The position numbers were made by a program, and so were the translations under genes. This document shows positions 58,646-64,000 of a stretch of DNA of 64,000 nt, in pieces; position 1 is the first letter of the stretch; the number at the start of each line of letters is the position of its first letter. This stretch comes from Sepiola atlantica (taxonomy: Eukaryota > Mollusca > Cephalopoda > Sepiida > Sepiolidae). The DNA is taken from the NCBI GenBank assembly GCA_963556195.1, contig OY744519.1, positions 31,528,408 through 31,592,407 of the forward strand, written 5' to 3'. Below the pieces are notes generated by a model, which searched no databases, was not told the origin of the DNA, and saw only the letters and a list, made by a program, of their open reading frames with translations.

Positions 58646-58830
58646 TCGCGGCGAAAACCAATAAAACAATTAATATCAGAAAACATGCGATTTACGTACG
58701 TGTGCGTACATGCGTGTGAAAATGTATAAGTGTCGGTTTTTCTAGGCAAATACACAACTTGGAAGCGAACCATAAAATCAACATTTAGGAGAATATTAAT
58801 GAGTAAAATTATACAAAATCAAGTACAGAG

Positions 58831-58832
<2 letters not shown>

Positions 58833-58921
<89 letters not shown>

Positions 58922-58945
58922 GCGCGTTTCATATATATATATATC

Positions 58946-58980
<35 letters not shown>

Positions 58981-58987
58981 GGGCGCG

Positions 58988-59057
<70 letters not shown>

Positions 59058-59099
59058 GGGCGCGTTTCATATATATATATATATATATATATGGGCGCG

Positions 59100-59158
<59 letters not shown>

Positions 59159-59168
59159 TATGGGCGCG

Positions 59169-59262
<94 letters not shown>

Positions 59263-59267
59263 GCGCG

Positions 59268-59329
<62 letters not shown>

Positions 59330-59334
59330 GCGCG

Positions 59335-59392
<58 letters not shown>

Positions 59393-59401
59393 GCGCGTTT
59401 C

Positions 59402-59464
<63 letters not shown>
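58833..59464. repeat. TA array with eight GGGCGCGTTTCA inserts
   Basis: The 12-mer GGGCGCGTTTCA starts at 58920, 58981, 59058, 59093, 59162, 59261, 59328 and 59391, all in the same orientation and identical, separated by 23-87 bp of TA (some TATG/TATC variants). Long frames (up to 278 codons of alternating Tyr/Ile) are artefacts of this array. Confidence 0.97.
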
Positions 59465-59468
<4 letters not shown>

Positions 59469-59496
59469 TATTAATAAATAATATTTTCAAATCAAT

Positions 59497-59542
59497 CCAT
59501 ATACACATGTGTTTCATGCCAAACCTGCAATCATCAGTACGG
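59497..59542 (-). ncRNA. Complete hammerhead ribozyme motif, family B
   Basis: Minus strand: stem I CCGTA/TATGG (one G-T pair), core CTGATGA at 59531-59537, stem II TGC/GCA with loop AGGTTTG, GAAA at 59512-59515, perfect stem III ACACATGTGT, and A at the cleavage position (GTA). Compared with CCACA/TGTGG and TCC/GGA in sister copies, both changed stems remain paired. TA lies 33 nt downstream. Confidence 0.76.
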
Positions 59543-59569
59543 GAGGAGACAATCACTGCAGGTTAATCG

Positions 59570-59836
59570 GTTCGAACCCCATTACGAAAGTAATATTTGA
59601 CTTTATAGTCGAAGCGCGTACCGATATGCTCACCACGCATTGTCTTGAAATGGGAGAGTGAATTAACGTCTAAATGGCAAATTCGGCGGTCATCCAGAAA
59701 GCCATAAGCAGAACTCAATAGGCATAGCCCAGAGTATGGTATTACGCTATATGTAATGGCTTGCTGTTAATTTTCTTAGAGTGCTAAATCTAGCGAGAAT
59801 AATTACTTATATATAATATTTTCAAAATAATGTTAA

Positions 59837-59840
<4 letters not shown>
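59570..59840. other. Flank of the HHR element
   Basis: GGTTCGAACCCC at 59569 fits a B-box consensus. Comparable TTCGAAACCC text follows the family B motifs at 9.6, 25.07 and 48.9 kb, so it is part of that element. Confidence 0.45.

Positions 59841-59841
<1 letters not shown>

Positions 59842-59917
<76 letters not shown>
59842..59917. repeat. (TA)n tract at foldback end
   Basis: About 75 bp of TA abutting the left arm. Confidence 0.95.
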
Positions 59918-59919
<2 letters not shown>

Positions 59920-60008
59920 TTCATATTATATTCCAATAACCATGGTTTTATTTTATGATTTTTATTTTTCACATTTCCAAAAAAAATAACATTTCTGTGA
60001 GATATATA

Positions 60009-60090
60009 TTTTTACGCGCCGTTTCATTTGTCTTGTGCCAAACAACGTGTTTATGTCAATATCGTCTCTGCAACAAAATCATCAGAAAAA
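60009..60090 (-). ncRNA. Hammerhead-like motif with long stem II (family H), left arm
   Basis: Minus strand: core CTGATGA (60079-60085), one T, stem II base TTTGT/ACAAA enclosing ~38 nt, one T, GAAA (60022-60025), stem III ACG/CGT with loop GCG, and A at the cleavage position. Stem I is TTTT/AAAA. Confidence 0.55.
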
Positions 60091-60377
60091 ATTCACAAAG
60101 AGTAAAAAGTTCTTGGATTAAAGTGTCTTGAAAAAAACCTACACTATACAGTAGTTCATTTTTGGGTAAAACCTAACAAAAAACAAATAAAAAGAGAGCA
60201 AAAACTCACATGTGGGGATGAAAAGATTCAAAATGGCGTATTAGTGGGTTCCCCCACGTGTGAGTTTTTGCTCTTTTTATTTGTTTTTTTTTTTGTTGTT
60301 TTCACCCAAAAATGAACTACTGTAGGTTTTTTCAAGAGACTTTAATCCAAGAACTTTTTACTCTTTGTGAATTTTTT

Positions 60378-60459
60378 CTGATGATTTTGTAGTGTTGCAG
60401 AGACGATATTAACATAAAAATGTTGTTTGGCATAAGACAAATAAAACGGACCGTAAAAA
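60378..60459 (+). ncRNA. Hammerhead-like motif with long stem II (family H), right arm
   Basis: Core CTGATGA 60378-60384, TTTGT/ACAAA, AAAA in place of GAAA, stem III ACGG/CCGT (compensated relative to the left arm), A at the cleavage position, TTTT/AAAA. The G12 change predicts an inactive copy. Confidence 0.52.
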
Positions 60460-60942
60460 TATATATATATCACAGAAATATTATGTTTTTTGGAAATGTG
60501 AAAAAATGAAAATAATAAAATAAAACCATGGTTATTGGAATATAATATGAACTGACTTATATTTGCTCTGTTATCAATAATTGACAATCAGAACTAACTT
60601 CTAATGTATAGATATTCAATCGTAACAAACAATATTATAACGAAGCATTAAAAAGATCAGGATATCAAAAGGGAAATTAAATTTATTAAAAATCCATCTA
60701 AGAGTGCTGTAGATGAAAAATAAGGACGGAACCCATGTAACATCGAATAATATGACCCTCAGAAAAAAATTGACTCTCTTTACTGACAAATACAGATATG
60801 GTCGTAATTATGTTTTATATGTGTATATAGGTCCGTAGACATTTGGTTTCCGAGTTTATAGGTCATTGAAACAAATACTGATCAACATTCTTTATTGTAA
60901 ACATCTAATACATACAATGTGTGTGATAGTGCTTTATTATTC

Positions 60943-60996
<54 letters not shown>

Positions 60997-61025
60997 AGGT
61001 TTATGTAGTTTGCTTGAAGCATTGT
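60943..61025 (+). repeat. (TA)n tract and dispersed end motif
   Basis: TA to 60994, then AGAGGTTTATGTAGTTTGCT and TGAAGCATTG, the motif also seen at 600 and 26.73 kb. Confidence 0.75.
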
Positions 61026-61029
61026 TTAT

Positions 61030-61520
61030 TAGTATATAGAAATGTGATACTTAGAAGGCAATACAATGCAGAGGTGTGACGGATAGACACAAGTTGGAGC
61101 AAATAAGACATAATGGTGGAACAAATTAAATAGTTTCACCCTTAATACAATGTATACATACACATTTTTTTTTCACAAATACACATATATCTGTCCATCT
61201 ACACAATGTTACAATATTATGTAATACCTGTATCAATATGGTCTGGTGGAAACTCCGTATGATATAATATTTTTAATATTTCGGGAACTCTTTTCTTCTT
61301 CAGAACTCAAGTTCAAGCGTGCATATGAAGGTGGCGTTGGATGCAGTCTCGCAGAAAATACCGGTTAAATTTGAATTTCAAACCTGATTCAAAAAATAAA
61401 ATAAACTTTTTTCTTTTTTTTTTATTTATTTCTTTTTTTTAATATTTTATTTATCTATTTTATCTAATTTATTTATTCATCTATTTACCTTTATTAAACT
61501 TTTTTTGTTGTTTTTACTTT
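61030..61520. other. Unassigned stretch, possible HHR relic
   Basis: Minus strand near 61264-61302 has CTGAAGA, GAAA and a palindromic ATATT/AATAT stem III, but stem II is poor. Listed here and not as a motif. Confidence 0.35.
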
Positions 61521-61523
61521 TTA

Positions 61524-61524
<1 letters not shown>

Positions 61525-61600
<76 letters not shown>
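61525..61600. repeat. (TA)n tract
   Basis: About 75 bp of TA. Confidence 0.95.
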
Positions 61601-61602
<2 letters not shown>

Positions 61603-61736
61603 GGCTATATAAAGACCATTTTTTTAAACATGATGAATTCAAAAATAAAACACTGAAGAGGCAAGCTTATCCGTTTCGAACCTCGCTCAACAGAGCTAAA
61701 TCGAGGAAATTATAGCAAGGGAATGGGGAAAAACAT

Positions 61737-61741
<5 letters not shown>

Positions 61742-61806
<65 letters not shown>
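61742..61806. repeat. (TA)n tract
   Basis: About 64 bp of TA. Confidence 0.95.
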
Positions 61807-61810
<4 letters not shown>

Positions 61811-62107
61811 AAAGAAGCAAAATTCCTTCATAAAAACCATGTGTTAGATGCAGATATCTTTATTAAAATCAAAATAAAAAATAAAAACATTTTTGCCTTT
61901 TTTTTTCTTCATCTTGACTTTTTATCTAATATTTCGCTTGATATAACTCGCCTCGACAGAGCTTTGGACAAATAAAAGGTATTAACCATATTTTTTTTCG
62001 CAATAATCCTTCCTGGTTTTCTAGAAGTCACGTCCGATGTTGTGTGGACTAACGGTGCAAATGTCTCTCTTAAATTAAACTTAAATCGCACATGGTCGCT
62101 GGTAGGT

Positions 62108-62257
<150 letters not shown>

Positions 62258-62291
62258 GAAAAAAGGAAACCCCAAAATAGTATTTATGTGG

Positions 62292-62333
62292 TCATCAACG
62301 TTTCGTCTTTATTTCAAGACTTCTTCGGGATGA
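62292..62333 (-). ncRNA. Hammerhead ribozyme motif (family N), near intact
   Basis: Minus strand: stem I TCATC/GATGA, core CCGAAGA (U4 changed to C), one A, stem II GTCTT/AAGAC (perfect) with loop GAAATA, GAAA, minimal stem III ACGT, and T at the cleavage position. The same extra A as family A. TA begins 35 nt downstream. Confidence 0.66.
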
Positions 62334-62399
62334 TTGCTGTGAATAAATAAGATACAAGTACAAATATTGGAAGAAGTTTGGTCCGTTGGTGACGTAAAG

Positions 62400-62560
62400 T
62401 AGCAGTAGTAAATAAGTATTCATTGAGATTTGACTTGAAAGCAACCATTTTGTAGTCCGCCGGGATGCAGTCCCGCGGCAATGTGTTCTACAAGTGAAGG
62501 TCTTGTAAATAAACTTTGCTCATGAAAACTCCGTTTGGTGTTAGGTACACAGAGGAAATA
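62400..62560 (-). pseudogene. LINE C-terminal fragment
   Basis: Minus strand reads EQSLFTRPSL, stop, NTLPRDCIPADYKMVAF and KSNLNEYL. It aligns with EQNFFPRTSHLWNALPQGCF at 44.9 kb. A frameshift precedes it. Confidence 0.65.
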
Positions 62561-62564
62561 AAGA

Positions 62565-63570
62565 AAAATTGTTTGCAGTGCTGGTAGAAATGGAGTTCTT
62601 GCTGTGAATGTTTTTCAGGGAGGGAACCATAGATTGGAGATCAGTCGAGCACCTACCATGAAAATAGCGATAAAGTATTTTAGGACTATTACACAAATAG
62701 ACAACAAATCAAACGGTGTAGCTGCGCAAAGGCGTGGAGTGGAGGATGGAATTTCCAATCACATAAAGCTATCTCTCTTTCTCATAATATTTCTCAGCAC
62801 TAGGATTTATACTTGAGTAAAAGGTAAAATAAACCTGTGTTTTATGTTACCACATACAATAACAAAACCATGAGAAGAAATTACACCCCACAAATTATTT
62901 GATAGCCAACATGGGGGACCTGGTCGCTATCCTGCGAATTTTTTCTCTTCTTATTTGAGATAACCGAAAACAACAAACCAAACACAGGAAAATCAATATA
63001 ATCAATATTAATAAATATGTCAATGGCTGATCATATTTATTTACCTGTATTTGGTCTGTTGTATTTTGTTATCTGAAATAAGAGAAAAGATTCGCAGAAT
63101 AGCGACCGTGTCCCCCATGTTGTCTATAAAATAATTTGTGGGGTGTCATTTTTTTCATGGTTTAGTTTTTGTACGTGGGCATACATAGTCCATGATGTTT
63201 TTAATATTATTTCTCAGTACAAGGAATAATAGTTGTCCATGGACATCACCAAGAAATCCCCAGACAACTACATAGGACTGTAATGGCGACTGATAGTGGT
63301 GGCAGTGAAATTACTTAAATAAAATGTAAACAACCTTGTTATTCAAACCGCCACAGACACTTCTAAATCGATTAAGCATAATTGAAAATTAAAAAAAAAA
63401 ACATTTGACAAAACCACAACGGAAGCTGATATTCATACAATTGCCTTGCAATGACGCTGACATACATAAATATAAAAAAAACAAGATATTTTCAATGAAC
63501 AAATAATCGTAATTTCGTGGAAATTAAATTTGTTTACTAATTTAATTTAATAAATTTCGTTTATTATTCT
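62565..63570. other. Unassigned AT-rich stretch
   Basis: Contains an imperfect inverted pair: GATAGCCAACATGGGGGACC, TGGTCGCTATCCTGCG near 62902-62937 and its reverse complement near 63095-63140. The arms (~55 bp or more, including AAATTATTTG ends) surround ~160 bp. Possibly another foldback. Confidence 0.45.
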
Positions 63571-63589
63571 CGCATGGGTACATATAATC

Positions 63590-63612
63590 TATCTATCTAT
63601 CTATCTATCAAT

Positions 63613-63683
<71 letters not shown>
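63590..63683. repeat. (CTAT)n then (TA)n
   Basis: About 22 bp of CTAT, a short AATCTT break, and about 70 bp of TA. Confidence 0.95.
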
Positions 63684-63686
<3 letters not shown>

Positions 63687-63699
63687 TGTGCGTGTATGT

Positions 63700-64000
63700 A
63701 TTATATATGTATTATATATATATCGTACATATCAAATACATATATATAATACATATACACGTAGATATAATATATATATATAAAATACACATATATATAT
63801 GATATATATATATATACAATACACATATATATAATATATATACAATACACATATATATAATACATATACAATACACATATATATATATATATATAATACA
63901 TATACAATACACATAAATATAATACATATACAATACATATATATATAATACATTTACAATACATATATATAATACATATACAATACATATATATATATAA
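63700..64000. repeat. Cryptic TACA/TATA simple repeat to window end
   Basis: Units of the type ATACATATACAATACATATA recur every ~25-35 bp. Tyr/Ile/Cys frames are artefacts. Continues past the window. Confidence 0.9.

Larger units (their letters stand above)
59918..60553. mobile_element. Large foldback, ~300-bp arms, HHR-like motif in each
   Basis: The left arm 59918-60218 and right arm 60251-60553 are inverted copies (~90% identity, small indels) around a ~32-bp spacer. The outer end AGTTCATATTATATTCCAAT resembles ATTCCAGTAACCATG of the 29 kb element, so the two foldbacks are related. Confidence 0.92.

Noticed and set aside
58730..59566. 278-codon open frame and overlapping 160-190-codon frames
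   Set aside because: They are almost only alternating Tyr and Ile, produced by (TA)n with inserted 12-mers; present on both strands.

Overview
The window is an AT-rich, gene-poor stretch of a metazoan nuclear genome made almost entirely of mobile-element relics, satellites and microsatellites. No host protein-coding gene, tRNA gene or rRNA gene could be supported. The only recognisable protein signals are decayed transposable-element proteins: five or six non-LTR retrotransposon reverse-transcriptase/3'-end fragments, one mariner transposase and one Tc1-like transposase, all broken. The composition (very many long TA tracts, tRNA-derived SINEs, TTAGGG-like motifs) suggests an invertebrate, possibly a mollusc such as a cephalopod. 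That placement is inference and weak.

The main discovery candidate is a dense population of hammerhead-ribozyme-like (HHR) sequences. By eye there are about 25 loci with at least 12 different stem architectures. They show the type I layout: CTGANGA core, stem II, GAAA, a very short and often palindromic stem III, a cleavage position, and stem I formed by the two flanks. The best copies (51224-51267, 59497-59542, 16265-16309, 62292-62333, and the pair in the 34.4-34.6 kb foldback) keep almost every element, and copies of one family show compensatory changes in stems I and II. In about two thirds of the loci a (TA)n tract lies 14-150 nt downstream of the ribozyme on the ribozyme's own sense strand, as if it were the element's 3' tail. 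Several elements sit head to head as inverted repeats with the TA tracts outward (9.8-10.6, 34.3-34.6, 59.8-60.6 kb). HHRs are known from Penelope-like retroelements and from small retrozymes; no Penelope protein is visible here, so non-autonomous elements are the simplest reading.

The second notable system is a SINE family whose 5' head matches the 5' end of U2 snRNA: 8.5, 14.6-15.1, 27.6-27.9, 52.0-52.3 and 56.4-56.7 kb, plus a head-truncated copy at 54.2-54.5 kb. Two copies have perfect 13-14 bp target-site duplications, one carries a doubled U2 head, and two subfamilies differ by an internal deletion. Older copies share the same body or tail without the U2 head (0.2, 3.1, 6.3, 14.5, 15.3, 38.7 kb), and a tRNA-headed SINE at 48.6 kb carries the same 3' tail.

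Layout: 0-6.5 kb old SINE relics and an HHR-bearing inverted repeat; 6.5-8.2 kb a 98-bp satellite with alternating variants; 8.5-16.3 kb U2-SINEs, TA tracts, a foldback, a small hAT-like MITE and HHR elements; 16.9-18.4 kb LINE relics; 20.7-22.3 kb a 14-bp minisatellite and dispersed repeats; 24-30 kb TA/HHR elements and a U2-SINE; 32-35 kb ATT microsatellite and HHR foldback; 37-41 kb LINE, 37-bp tandem, mariner, HHR elements and Tc1; 41.5-48.8 kb microsatellites, telomere-like motifs, LINE and tRNA-SINE; 51-57 kb HHR foldback and U2-SINEs; 57.3-58.2 kb a ~306-bp tandem repeat; 58.5-64 kb TA arrays with interspersed GC-rich 12-mers and further HHR elements. All coordinates and pairings were read by eye.
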